Shown here: positions 8,431 through 17,419 of the stretch, piece by piece
Layout: the number at the start of each line of letters is the position of its first letter
How positions within the stretch are numbered: position 1 is the stretch's first letter
NCBI RefSeq assembly: GCF_004684775.1
Contig: NZ_SRIC01000008.1
Location: 1 to 64,000 of the forward strand
Direction of reading: 5' to 3'
From: Streptomyces sp. MZ04
GTDB taxonomy: Bacteria > Actinomycetota > Actinomycetes > Streptomycetales > Streptomycetaceae
DNA length: 64,000 nt
Notes under the pieces: generated by a model
Database searches by the model: none
Told to the model about the DNA's origin: nothing
The model's input: only the letters and a program-made list of their open reading frames with translations
Program-made: the position numbers and the translations under genes

Positions 8431-8459
8431 GGGCAACTGCGGGAGTTCCGTGGTTGAAC
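8431..8459. promoter_or_regulatory. StrR-type activator site
   Basis: GGGCAACTG, an 11-base spacer and TGGTTGAAC fit the StrR/NovG consensus GTTCRACTG-N11-CRGTYGAAC. The site lies 125 bases before the ferredoxin start at 8585 and marks the left edge of the cluster. The spacer begins CGG and ends TTCCG like the other sites in the window. The rest of the 302-base gap after tetR holds no further gene or clear structure. Confidence 0.75.
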
Positions 8460-8584
8460 AGGAAGCGCCTGTCCTTCTTGACGGTTCATCGGCCGGTGCC
8501 TGACGCTTCGTTACCGACGACCCGACTGGAAGTGCTGCTAGCCGTCGGGCAATTGGAATCGACACCCGAGGGTGGGGAGTCGTA

Positions 8585-8917
8585 ATGCCGCAGAACGAAG
8601 AAATTGCGGCAGCTGCAAGGGCTGCCAGAACGGAACGCGTCACCACCAAGGCACGTAAACCCGGATGGCAGAAACCGCCGCGCCGCATCGAATCATCAGA
8701 ATGCATAACGTGCGATTCCTGTGTGCGAAGTTGTCCGCCGGAATTCAATGCGATCTTTGACCGGGGACTTGATGTGGTCATCGTTCCCGAACTGTGCTCG
8801 GGCTGTCCGGTGTGCGTACTGGTCTGCCCCGTGGACTGCATCTACGTGGACGAGGACTGGTCGCCGACGGACAGCGACATGTGGACGCACATCGCGGCCC
8901 AGGAGGCCGGCCGATGA
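8585..8917 (+). CDS. Ferredoxin with two 4Fe-4S motifs
   Basis: 110 aa. Two complete CxxCxxCxxxCP motifs are present, at C40-C43-C46-C50 and C71-C74-C77-C81, so two 4Fe-4S clusters are expected. About 35 basic residues precede them. Its stop overlaps the ATG of the 8914 gene (ATGA), which points to a dedicated electron-transfer partner. As first gene of an operon ending in the CreE/CreD pair, it may supply electrons for reducing a nitroso or N-oxide intermediate during N-N bond formation. That role is inference. Confidence 0.88.
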   Translation: MPQNEEIAAAARAARTERVTTKARKPGWQKPPRRIESSECITCDSCVRSCPPEFNAIFDRGLDVVIVPELCSGCPVCVLVCPVDCIYVDEDWSPTDSDMWTHIAAQEAGR

Positions 8918-10842
8918 CCCCCCGCGGCGAGACAGGGACGGGCAGGGCGGCGGCGGGCTCGCGCCGTGCCGCGTTGGCGAAGGCCAGGCAGAGTCGCCGT
9001 CCGAGCCGCCTCGGCGAGCGGGCCGGTGCCGCTCCCAAGCCGGACTTCGTCTTCGACAGCAACGCCGGATTCCCGGGGTTGCTCGCGCGGACCTGGTCCC
9101 GGGCGGCGGCCGAGCAGGACCCGGGCCGGGCAGTGGAACTGCTGCTCACCCTCGGCGGGCTCGTACCCGCGGACATATCGCTGCGCGCGCTGCGATGTAC
9201 GGAGGAGGCCGCACTGCGGGTGCTCTTCGGCATCTCCTGGCGCGAGCCCGCCGACAAGGGGCGCGACATGGCGACGGCCGACGCGGCGGGCCCGCCCGCG
9301 TTCCTCGGCGAGCTGGGACTGACCACCAGTGGTCGCGTGGTGCTCTCCGTCCCCTCCGAAGGGCCGCTGGCCGGCCGGGAGAAGCTGGTCGACGGGGTGT
9401 TGCGGATCCCCTGGCCGGCGCCGGCGCTGACCGCGTACGAGCATGAGGTCGGGCAGGCGTCGGCCCGCTCGGCCGCCGAGGCCGCGGACTGCCGGGCATG
9501 GCTGTCGGCCACTGGCCCGCAGGGGCGCGACAGGCTCCTTGACGAGTTGAAGGACGCCGCGCGCCGGACCGCGCCCTTCGTGCTCTACCAGGAGGAGCGG
9601 CAGTACACGAACTTTCGCGAGCGCAACACCCTGCCCGGCAAGACACTGTGGCCGGGACATCCGGACTGTGCGCTCAGCGCACTGCAGGGCATACCGCTCG
9701 CCCTGTGGTCGGACAGCGATGTCGTGATGGTCGTCTGCCTCGCCCTCCTGGTCCGTTCAGCCGGATACGCCAGGATCGAGGAGGCCAACGGCACCCAGCT
9801 CACGGTCGGCCATGTGGCCGCACTGCTGGAGCGGACCCGGCGCAAGTACAACGCCGTGCCCGGTGGCCGGAGGGTGCGCCCGGCGGCGTCTCAACGGGTC
9901 ACCGAACTCCGCACGCTGGCCGCGGCCATCCGCGCCCGGCGGGCCCAGGTCACCCGTTCCGTACAGCTCTACCGCGAGATCCACGGCCCCCTCATGCACA
10001 AGATCGAGCGCGTGGCCGAAGCACCCGCGGACGGTGCCAGGGAACGGGAGCAGAGGATCTGCGCCCGCTTGGCCGACCGGATCCCGGTCACCGGTGGGAC
10101 GTTGGCGGAGATGTCCGCGGACATCCAGGCCGGCGCCGACTGGCTCACCCGGCCGCACGGCGCGTTCGGCACCGGACTCGAATCCCTGGTGTACGAGACG
10201 GTGTCGGCCGCCCGGGCGGCCTTCGACGCCGACTTCGCCATGAGCCGCGGCCTGCGTTCGCTGCCCGCCCTCATCCAGGCGCTGCGGCATGAGGACTGGG
10301 CCCGGATCTCCGGATGGGAGCTGCCCGAGTATTTCTGCTGCGTGGTGCCGGCGGCCGGAGCGCGCCGCTACTTCGAGGACTCGGCGGACCGGCTCGCCGA
10401 TGTGGCGTGGGCGATCTCCTCCCGTATGCAGTACAACTCGTGGCATTTCATCGTCGGCAATCTGCCCAAGGTGCCCGAGGTGGAGGCACGCGACTACTTC
10501 GTGCCGCCCACTGTCCCCGACATCGCCTTCCACTCCGACCAGCACCACCACGGCCATGTGGCGGCGCAGGTGCGCTTCAGCATCCGCAGCCCGCAGGCGG
10601 TGAAGGTACTTGACCGGGCCTTCGGAGGCTTCGTCGATCTGCGGTTGCTGCGCTGCGCCGGGACCCCGTTCGGTGAACAGGACCTGTTGGCGGCGCAGCA
10701 CGTCTCGACGCTGCTTGCCGACGCCACCACCGCCACCGCCACCCTGGTGGCCGCCGGCGCCGAGGCGGAGGTCACTGCCTTCGGACCGCAGTGGCACTGG
10801 GAGACCGTCACGGCCGGCGAATCCCGCTGTGCCGATGGCTGA
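8914..10842 (+). CDS. Unrecognised 642-aa protein, ferredoxin-coupled
   Basis: 642 aa, starting at the ATG that overlaps the ferredoxin stop. I do not recognise a family. Features visible: a basic, disordered-looking first 40 residues; a mostly helical, Arg/Ala-rich middle; PEYFCCVVPAAG near residue 472; and a histidine cluster, HSDQHHHGHVAAQVRF, near residue 540 that could bind metal. No membrane segment or secretion signal is seen. It lies in the same operon as the ferredoxin and the nitrous-acid genes. It is the obvious candidate for a redox or N-N-forming step that the recognised enzymes do not cover, but nothing in the sequence proves this. Confidence 0.7.
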   Translation: MTPRGETGTGRAAAGSRRAALAKARQSRRPSRLGERAGAAPKPDFVFDSNAGFPGLLARTWSRAAAEQDPGRAVELLLTLGGLVPADISLRALRCTEEAALRVLFGISWREPADKGRDMATADAAGPPAFLGELGLTTSGRVVLSVPSEGPLAGREKLVDGVLRIPWPAPALTAYEHEVGQASARSAAEAADCRAWLSATGPQGRDRLLDELKDAARRTAPFVLYQEERQYTNFRERNTLPGKTLWPGHPDCALSALQGIPLALWSDSDVVMVVCLALLVRSAGYARIEEANGTQLTVGHVAALLERTRRKYNAVPGGRRVRPAASQRVTELRTLAAAIRARRAQVTRSVQLYREIHGPLMHKIERVAEAPADGAREREQRICARLADRIPVTGGTLAEMSADIQAGADWLTRPHGAFGTGLESLVYETVSAARAAFDADFAMSRGLRSLPALIQALRHEDWARISGWELPEYFCCVVPAAGARRYFEDSADRLADVAWAISSRMQYNSWHFIVGNLPKVPEVEARDYFVPPTVPDIAFHSDQHHHGHVAAQVRFSIRSPQAVKVLDRAFGGFVDLRLLRCAGTPFGEQDLLAAQHVSTLLADATTATATLVAAGAEAEVTAFGPQWHWETVTAGESRCADG

Positions 10843-10884
10843 CGGACTGAGAACCGGCCATCCGACTGCGAGGGGAGGGGAGTT

Positions 10885-12117
10885 GTGCTGCGTCACGAGG
10901 CACTGGACCCCGGCACGGCATTCGTCGACCTGCACAAGTCCGCGCGGCTGCGGGCGCTGAGCAGACTGCCCGCGGCACACCAGCCGAAGTGGCTGCACCA
11001 CACCGACCTCGCCTGTATCCGCGGTGAACTCGCGGCACTGCCCGCCCTGGTGGGCAGGGCGGGTATCGCGGCGCTGCGCGATGCCCTGTGCGAGGTGGAG
11101 GAAGGCACGTCGCTGTTGCTTCATGTCGGTGAATGCGCCGAGCTGTTCACCATGGCCGGCCAGGACCAGGTGGAGCGCAGGCTGCGGCTCTACCGGGCCA
11201 TGGCCGACCGCCTCGCGGCGCGCACCGGGAGCTCCGTGGTGCTCCTCGCCCGGATGGCCGGTCAGCACGCGAAGCCGCGCAGCAGCCCGACCGAGGAACT
11301 GCCCGACGGCACTGTGCTGCCGGTGTACGCCGGTGACGCCGTCAACGCCCTGGAGTCGACCGAGGTGGGCCGCCGGGCAGACCCCTGGCGGCTGTTGACC
11401 AGTTACGACCGCTCCCGCGACACCCTGACCGCCCTGCAGGAGCTCAGCGCAGCCGGTCAGCGTGCCTTCGTGTCGCACGAGGCGCTTCTCACGGACTACG
11501 AGGAGCCCATGACCAGGGGCGAGCGGGAACTGCACTCGGCCGGTGGACATCTGGTGTGGATCGGCGAGCGGACCCGGGGCGCCACCGACTGGCACATCCA
11601 GTGGGCGGCGTCGATCGCCAATCCCGTCGGCGTGAAGCTCGGGCCGACCGCCCGGAGCCAGGATGTGGTGCGGCTCGTCCGCACCCTGAACCCCCGGTCC
11701 CAGAGCGGGCGGCTCAGCCTCATCGCCAGGATGGGCGCGGCCGCGGCGGCGGACCGGCTCGCCTCGCTGGCGGGTGCTGTCCGCCGCTCGGGCGTTCCCG
11801 TGCTGTGGCAGTGCGACCCCATGCACGGCAACACCCGCCGGGCAGGCGGCGTCAAACTCCGTCTGCTGTCCGATCTGAGGGCGGAAATGACTGCCTTCGT
11901 ACGGACCCTGCGTGCCGTCGGTGCGCGGCCCGGGGGGCTGCATCTCGAAGTGACGCCCGAGGACGTGCGGGAGTGCCTGGAAGACGAGGACTCGCCTGGG
12001 ACGGTCACCTCGTCGGCGCCGTGCGACCCCCGGCTGAACACCGATCAGGCACTGGAGCTGGTCGATCACTTCGCCTACGAACTCACTTGTTCACCACAGA
12101 CCGGAGTTCACCGATGA
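10885..12117 (+). CDS. Class II 3-deoxy-7-phosphoheptulonate (DAHP) synthase
   Basis: 410 aa, GTG start after GGGGAGGGGAG. It condenses phosphoenolpyruvate and erythrose 4-phosphate, the first step of the shikimate pathway. The class II signatures are in order: VGECAELF near residue 81, ARMAGQHAKPRS near 126, SHEALLTDYE near 197, WIGERTR near 218, NPVGVKLGP near 245 and CDPMHGN near 310. It is shorter than plant-type or mycobacterial AroG (about 460 aa), as cluster-borne copies often are. It boosts chorismate supply for the salicylate synthase, whose ATG overlaps its stop by 4 bases. Confidence 0.92.
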   Translation: MLRHEALDPGTAFVDLHKSARLRALSRLPAAHQPKWLHHTDLACIRGELAALPALVGRAGIAALRDALCEVEEGTSLLLHVGECAELFTMAGQDQVERRLRLYRAMADRLAARTGSSVVLLARMAGQHAKPRSSPTEELPDGTVLPVYAGDAVNALESTEVGRRADPWRLLTSYDRSRDTLTALQELSAAGQRAFVSHEALLTDYEEPMTRGERELHSAGGHLVWIGERTRGATDWHIQWAASIANPVGVKLGPTARSQDVVRLVRTLNPRSQSGRLSLIARMGAAAAADRLASLAGAVRRSGVPVLWQCDPMHGNTRRAGGVKLRLLSDLRAEMTAFVRTLRAVGARPGGLHLEVTPEDVRECLEDEDSPGTVTSSAPCDPRLNTDQALELVDHFAYELTCSPQTGVHR

Positions 12118-13478
12118 CCACCACCGCCGCGGCCTCCCAGCACTACCTCGAAACCTGCCTCCGGCTACCGGACGATCCGCTGGTCACCCTTTCCCGGCTG
12201 GCCGCCGCCGGTGTACACCGGGACTATGCGATCTACGAGAACGACGGCCAGTGGTCGTACGCGGGAGGCGCGCTCGCCGAGATATCCCTTGACCGCTCCG
12301 GGGCCCGGCTGCGCGGTGCGGAGTCGGCGGAGCTGACCGAGCTGGCCTGGGACGGCGCGCCACTGCGCCAGGTGCACAAGCTCCTTGAGCGGGTGCCCTT
12401 CGCGGACTGGCGGGCCTACGGCTGGGCCGCGTTCGAGCTCGCATACGCCAAGGGCGGGGACACGAGCCTCGTCGGCGGGGAGCGGCTGCTGCATCTGGTG
12501 GTGCCGCACACCGAGGTGCGGATCAAGGGCGGCTGGGTACAGCTCAGGTCGGCCGACGCAACGACCCTCAAAGCAGCGGCCGCCGCGCTGAGCACGGACG
12601 GCGCCCAAGTGGCGGACACGGTGCGGCCGGTGGATGTCCGGGGGCACGGTGCGGACGCCTACGAGCGAGCCGTCGAACTGGCCATCGCAGACATCCGGCA
12701 GCGCAAACTGCAGAAGGTGATCCTCTCCCGGGTCGTGGAACTGCGGGAGGAGATCGACTTCATCGGCACCTATGTCGCCGGGCGGCGCGGGAACAACCCG
12801 GCCCGGTCCTTCCTGCTGCGCCTCGGTGGAGTGGAGGCCGTCGGCTTCAGCCCGGAGATCGTCGTCAAGGTGGACAGCGACGGACGTGTGGTCAGCCAGC
12901 CCCTGGCCGGCACGCGTGCCCTCACCGATGACCCCGAACTCAACGAGCGGCTGCGCTCCGATCTCGTCACGGACGCCAAGGAGATCTTCGAGCACGCCAT
13001 CTCCGTGAAGATCGCGCTCGACGACATCGAGAGCATCTGCGCACCGGGATCCGTGGCCGTCGAGGAGTACATGGCGGTGCGGCACCGCGGCAGTGTGCAG
13101 CACCTGGCCTCCAGGGTCTCCGGGCGGCTTGCCGAGGGGTACGGCCCCTGGGATGTCTTCGCCGCCGCGTTCCCGGCCGTGACCGCATCGGGCGTGCCCA
13201 AGGAGGCCGCCTACGCCAGTATCCGGACGCATGAGCCGCAGGCCCGCGGCCTCTACAGCGGCGCCGTGCTCACCGTGGACCAGGACGGGGCGATGGACGC
13301 CGCGTTGGTGCTGCGAGCCGTCTACCGACGCGACGGCCGGACCTGGCTGCAGGCCGGTGCCGGGGTCGTGGGCCAGTCCCGGCCCGCCCGCGAGTTCGAA
13401 GAGACCTGCGAAAAGCTCGAGAGCGTCGCACGGTTCCTCGTCCCGTCCACGCGACTGGAAGGTGCGGCTCATGCTTGA
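12114..13478 (+). CDS. Salicylate synthase (MbtI/Irp9-like)
   Basis: 454 aa, close to MbtI (about 450). It is a chorismate-utilising enzyme that converts chorismate through isochorismate to salicylate and pyruvate. Visible motifs are KVILSR with the general-base lysine near residue 200, GFSPEIVVK, SQPLAGTRALT, FPAVTASGVPKEAA, LYSGAVL and GAGVVGQSRPAREFEETCEKL. The partner genes (aryl-AMP ligase and aryl carrier) favour salicylate over anthranilate or isochorismate. It overlaps DAHP synthase upstream and the ligase downstream. Confidence 0.88.
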   Translation: MTTTAAASQHYLETCLRLPDDPLVTLSRLAAAGVHRDYAIYENDGQWSYAGGALAEISLDRSGARLRGAESAELTELAWDGAPLRQVHKLLERVPFADWRAYGWAAFELAYAKGGDTSLVGGERLLHLVVPHTEVRIKGGWVQLRSADATTLKAAAAALSTDGAQVADTVRPVDVRGHGADAYERAVELAIADIRQRKLQKVILSRVVELREEIDFIGTYVAGRRGNNPARSFLLRLGGVEAVGFSPEIVVKVDSDGRVVSQPLAGTRALTDDPELNERLRSDLVTDAKEIFEHAISVKIALDDIESICAPGSVAVEEYMAVRHRGSVQHLASRVSGRLAEGYGPWDVFAAAFPAVTASGVPKEAAYASIRTHEPQARGLYSGAVLTVDQDGAMDAALVLRAVYRRDGRTWLQAGAGVVGQSRPAREFEETCEKLESVARFLVPSTRLEGAAHA

Positions 13479-15099
13479 CGGTTGTACTCCCTGGCCGGCG
13501 GAGTTCCAGGCGCGATACCGGTCACTCGGCTGCTGGCGGGGCGAGTCGCTCGGATCCCTGCCCCGTACCTGGGCGCGCGCATACGGCTCCCGCACCGCCC
13601 TCGTCCACGGAGAGCAGCGGATCAGCTATGCCCGACTCGCCGGTCTGGTGGACCGGATGGCGGCCGGGTTCCGCGCCCGCGGGCTGCGCGCGGGGGAACG
13701 GGTGATCGTACAGCTGCCGAACATCCCCGAGTTCGTCATCGTGTGCTTCGCCCTGTTCCGGCTCGACGTGAAGCCGGTCTTCTCACTCCTCGCGCACCGG
13801 GCGGATGAGATCCGGCATCTGGCGGCCCTCTCGGGTGCGGTCGGATACGTGGTGCCCGGCGCCTACCGGGGCTTCGACTTCACCGCGCTGGCCGGGCGGA
13901 TCGCGACGGATGCCGAGGCATTGCGCCTGGTGTGCGTGGCGGACGGCAAACTGCCCGATGCGGTCGGGGGAAGCGGCGCGGAGTCGGTCGCGCTGGCCGA
14001 TGTGGACGCGGATCCCGTGGAACTGCCCGAGCCGGACGCCTCGGACGTGGCCTTCTTCCTGCTCTCCGGCGGGACCACGGCGCTGCCGAAGCTCATCCCG
14101 CGGACCCATGACGACTACGCCTACCAGACCCGGGTGACCGCCGGAATCAACTGCCTCACCGCGGACGACGTGTATCTCGCCGCGCTGCCCGTCGAGTTCA
14201 ACTTCTCCTGGGGCTGCCCCGGTGTGGTGGGCACGTTGAGCAACGGCGGAACGGTGGTACTCGCGGACGGCCCCGACCCCGCGGACTGCTTCGAACTGAT
14301 CGAGCGTGAAGCGGTGACCTTCACCTCGCTGGTGCCGACGGCGGCGCAGCTGTGGGTCGAGGCCGCGGACGCCGTTCCGTACCAGGCACACAGCCTGGAG
14401 CTGATCCAGATCGGCGGCGCCCCGCTGCACCGTGAGCTCGCCGAGCAGATCCTCCCGGTCTTCGGGGCCCGCCTTCAGCAGGTATTCGGCATGGCCGAGG
14501 GACTCCTGACGTTCACCCGAGCGGACGATCCGCCCGAGACCATCCTCACCACCCAAGGGCGGCCTGTCTCGCCGTACGACGAGATACGCATCGTCGACGA
14601 GGACGGCGCCCAGGTCCCGGTGGGCACCGCCGGGGAGTTGCTGACCCGCGGTCCGTACACGCTGCGCGGCTACTACCGCGCCGCCGAGCACAACGCACGA
14701 GCCTTCACGGTGGACGGCTTCTACCGCACAGGGGACCTCGCCCGGCTGACCGGCACGGGCGACCTGGTCATCACGGGCCGGATCAAGGACGTGATCATCC
14801 GCGGCGGTCACAAGATCTCCGCCACGGAGCTCGAGCACCATCTGCACGCTCTTCCGGCCGTGGAGCGGGTGGCCGTGGTGCCCGCTCCCGACCCGTACCT
14901 CGGCGAACGGATCTGCCTGTACGTCAGGCCCGCGGGTGATCCCCCGACCCTTGCGGAGCTGCGCCGGGCGCTGCATGAACTCGGGCTCGCCGACTACAAG
15001 TTGCCCGACCGCCTTGAGATCGTCTCCGAGCTCCCGCTCACGGGCCTCGGCAAGGTCGACAAGAAGGCACTCTCCCAGGCCGCTGCCGCGACTGCCTGA
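13471..15099 (+). CDS. Salicyl-AMP ligase
   Basis: 542 aa, the length of EntE/DhbE/YbtE stand-alone adenylating enzymes. Motifs: LLSGGTTALPKLIPRTH (A3-like) near residue 202, FGMAEGLLTFTR, YRTGDLARL and a C-terminal GKVDKKAL with the catalytic lysine. In the aryl pocket NFSWGCPG has Cys where DhbE has the serine that contacts the 3-hydroxyl of 2,3-dihydroxybenzoate. Known salicylate ligases (YbtE, MbtA) also carry Cys there, so salicylate is the likely substrate. It should load the carrier protein encoded next. The ATG at 13471 overlaps the salicylate synthase by 8 bases. Confidence 0.88.
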   Translation: MLDGCTPWPAEFQARYRSLGCWRGESLGSLPRTWARAYGSRTALVHGEQRISYARLAGLVDRMAAGFRARGLRAGERVIVQLPNIPEFVIVCFALFRLDVKPVFSLLAHRADEIRHLAALSGAVGYVVPGAYRGFDFTALAGRIATDAEALRLVCVADGKLPDAVGGSGAESVALADVDADPVELPEPDASDVAFFLLSGGTTALPKLIPRTHDDYAYQTRVTAGINCLTADDVYLAALPVEFNFSWGCPGVVGTLSNGGTVVLADGPDPADCFELIEREAVTFTSLVPTAAQLWVEAADAVPYQAHSLELIQIGGAPLHRELAEQILPVFGARLQQVFGMAEGLLTFTRADDPPETILTTQGRPVSPYDEIRIVDEDGAQVPVGTAGELLTRGPYTLRGYYRAAEHNARAFTVDGFYRTGDLARLTGTGDLVITGRIKDVIIRGGHKISATELEHHLHALPAVERVAVVPAPDPYLGERICLYVRPAGDPPTLAELRRALHELGLADYKLPDRLEIVSELPLTGLGKVDKKALSQAAAATA

Positions 15100-15155
15100 C
15101 CGCCACCGGCCGATCTGCGACGGCCGGATCCCACCCGAAGGACAAGGACGGACGA

Positions 15156-15434
15156 GTGATGGAGCGATCCACGGCGAGCGAGCCGCCTACCCTCGACGAA
15201 CTGCGCGAGGCCGTCGCCGGCCTCCTGGGCACCACCCCCGAGGACATCCCGGTGGACGGGAACCTTCTCCAGCTGGGCGTCGACTCGATCTGCGTCATGC
15301 GGCTGGTCAACGGCTGGCGCCGGGCGGGACTGCGGGTGTCCTCGCGCGAGTTGTTCGCCGAGCCCACCCTCCTTGCGTGGCACCGGCACCTCGACGCACT
15401 GGGCCATGACACGAGCGGCGAAGCCCGGCGGTGA
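15156..15434 (+). CDS. Aryl carrier protein
   Basis: 92 aa. The phosphopantetheine site is LGVDSICVMRL with Ser44, preceded by the DELREAVAGLLG helix typical of carrier domains. GTG at 15156 is followed immediately by ATG at 15159; AAGGA at 15144-15148 fits the GTG slightly better. It should carry the salicyl thioester made by the ligase. The stop overlaps the CreE-like gene start. Confidence 0.88.
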   Translation: MMERSTASEPPTLDELREAVAGLLGTTPEDIPVDGNLLQLGVDSICVMRLVNGWRRAGLRVSSRELFAEPTLLAWHRHLDALGHDTSGEARR

Positions 15435-17419
15435 ACCACGCGACCGGACGGCTGTCCGTCTGCATCATCGGCGGGGGACCGCGAGGCGTGTCGGTACTGG
15501 AGCGCATCTGCGCCAACGCGCGGCGGACCGCGCCCGGCGGGCCTGTGGGCGTGCACATCGTCGATCCGTACCGGCCGGGCGCCGGCAAGGTGTGGCGCAC
15601 CCAGCAGGCCGAGCATCTGCTCATGAATACGGTCGCCTCGCAGGTCACCCTGTTCACCGACGACAGCGTGGAGCTGGAGGGACCGGTCGTGCCGGGCCCG
15701 AGTCTCCACCAGTGGGCCGTGGAGCTGCCCGCCGGGACCTACGGTCCGTACGACCATGCCACCGTCGCCGAGGCCCGCAGGCTCGGCCCGGACACCTACC
15801 CGACCCGGGCCTTCTACGGCCGGTATCTGGAATGGGTGTACCGGCACATCAGGCGATCGGCTCCGACGCCGGTTTCGGTGACGGCGCATCGGTCGCGGGC
15901 GGTCTGGCTCGACGACATGGCGGGCGGCAGCGGGCGGCAGAGCGTGCTCCTGGAGAACGGGGTGAGGCTGGACGGACTGGATGCCGTCGTACTCACACAG
16001 GGGCACGTGGGGGAGCGGCTCACCCACACCCAGGCCCGGCTCGCGGCCTTCGCGGCCGAGCACGGCCTTTGCTATGTGCCGCCGGCCAATCCCGCGGACA
16101 CCGATCTCTCCCACATAGGCGCGGTCGAGCCCGTGTTGCTGCGGGGGCTCGGCCTCAACTTCTTCGACTATCTGACACTGCTGACCACCGGCCGTGGCGG
16201 CCGGTTCCGCCGCACTGGAGACAGCCTGCGGTACGAACCTTCCGGAGCGGAACCGCGGTTGCTTGCCGGGTCCCGGCGGGGTGTGCCGCACCACGCCCGC
16301 GGCGAGAACGAGAAGGGGCCCTACGGGCGCCATCAGCCGGTCGTGCTCACGCCGTCGGTCATCGAGCGGCTGCGCAAACGTGCGGTCAGAGAAGGCGGGT
16401 TGGACTTCCGGGCCGAGCTGTGGCCGCTGATCGCCACCGAGGTCGAGACCGTCTACTACAGCGCGCTGCTCGAGGCCCATGGCCGCGGTGTCGTGGCCCG
16501 ACGGCTGCGCGCACAGTACCCCGCCCGGGCCGACGACCCACGGGAACGTGAGCTGCTGTGCGCCGAGTTCGGCATCGCACCGGGGGAGCGCTGGAACTGG
16601 GCCCGCATCGCCCATCCCCATCTGGAGCGCTCGTTCACCGGACCGGGCGACCACCGTGCCTGGCTGCTCGGGCATCTGCGGGCCGATCTGGCCGAGGCGC
16701 GGTCGGGCAATGTCCGCGGGCCGGTGAAGGCGGCCGTCGACGTGCTGCGCGATCTGCGCAACGAGATCCGGCTCCTTGTGGATCACGGCGGACTCACCGG
16801 TGATTCCCACCGGGATCATCTGGACGGCTGGTACACGCCGTTGAACGCCTTCCTCTCCATCGGTCCGCCGGCCAGCCGGGTGGAGGAGATGATCGCGCTC
16901 ATCGAGGCCGGAGTCCTCGATGTGCTCGGTCCCGGTCTTTCGGCCTTCGCCGACCACGGGTGCCGGGCGTTCACCGCCCGCTCCGCACGCGTGCCGGGAT
17001 CAGCCGTGCGGGCAACCGCGCTGATCGAGGCCCGGCTCCCGGGAACGGACCTGCGGCGCACGGCCGACCCCCTGCTGCAGCAGCTGCTCGCGCGCGGTGA
17101 GTGCACCCCGTACCGCATCCCTGTGGGTGCCCAACGGCCCTATGAGACAGGGGGACTTGCCGTCACCGGGCGGCCCTACCAACTCCTTGACGCGGCCGGT
17201 CGGCCGCATCCTCGGCGCTTCGCGTTCGGCGTCCCCACCGAGGGCGTGCACTGGGTCACCGCGGCCGGAGTGCGCCCCGGGGTGAACTCCGTCAGCCTGA
17301 GCGACGCCGATGCCATCGCGCGGGCTGCGCTCGCGCTGGCCCCCGCGCACCTTGAAGCCCCCGCGGCCGTGCCGAGCGGCGGCAGTCCGACGACGGAGAG
17401 CGGAGACGAACATGGTTGA
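15431..17419 (+). CDS. CreE-like flavin monooxygenase (L-aspartate N-oxidation)
   Basis: 662 aa. An FAD-binding Rossmann motif, VCIIGGGPRGVSVLERI, occurs at residues 10-26, and the length and overall pattern fit the FAD/NAD(P)-binding group that includes CreE of cremeomycin and FzmM of fosfazinomycin. Those enzymes oxidise L-aspartate to nitrosuccinate. The assignment depends strongly on the next gene, a lyase of the CreD type that overlaps it by 8 bases; the two families occur as a pair. Together they would release nitrous acid and fumarate from aspartate. Other FAD-dependent roles cannot be excluded from motifs alone. Confidence 0.78.
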   Translation: MNHATGRLSVCIIGGGPRGVSVLERICANARRTAPGGPVGVHIVDPYRPGAGKVWRTQQAEHLLMNTVASQVTLFTDDSVELEGPVVPGPSLHQWAVELPAGTYGPYDHATVAEARRLGPDTYPTRAFYGRYLEWVYRHIRRSAPTPVSVTAHRSRAVWLDDMAGGSGRQSVLLENGVRLDGLDAVVLTQGHVGERLTHTQARLAAFAAEHGLCYVPPANPADTDLSHIGAVEPVLLRGLGLNFFDYLTLLTTGRGGRFRRTGDSLRYEPSGAEPRLLAGSRRGVPHHARGENEKGPYGRHQPVVLTPSVIERLRKRAVREGGLDFRAELWPLIATEVETVYYSALLEAHGRGVVARRLRAQYPARADDPRERELLCAEFGIAPGERWNWARIAHPHLERSFTGPGDHRAWLLGHLRADLAEARSGNVRGPVKAAVDVLRDLRNEIRLLVDHGGLTGDSHRDHLDGWYTPLNAFLSIGPPASRVEEMIALIEAGVLDVLGPGLSAFADHGCRAFTARSARVPGSAVRATALIEARLPGTDLRRTADPLLQQLLARGECTPYRIPVGAQRPYETGGLAVTGRPYQLLDAAGRPHPRRFAFGVPTEGVHWVTAAGVRPGVNSVSLSDADAIARAALALAPAHLEAPAAVPSGGSPTTESGDEHG

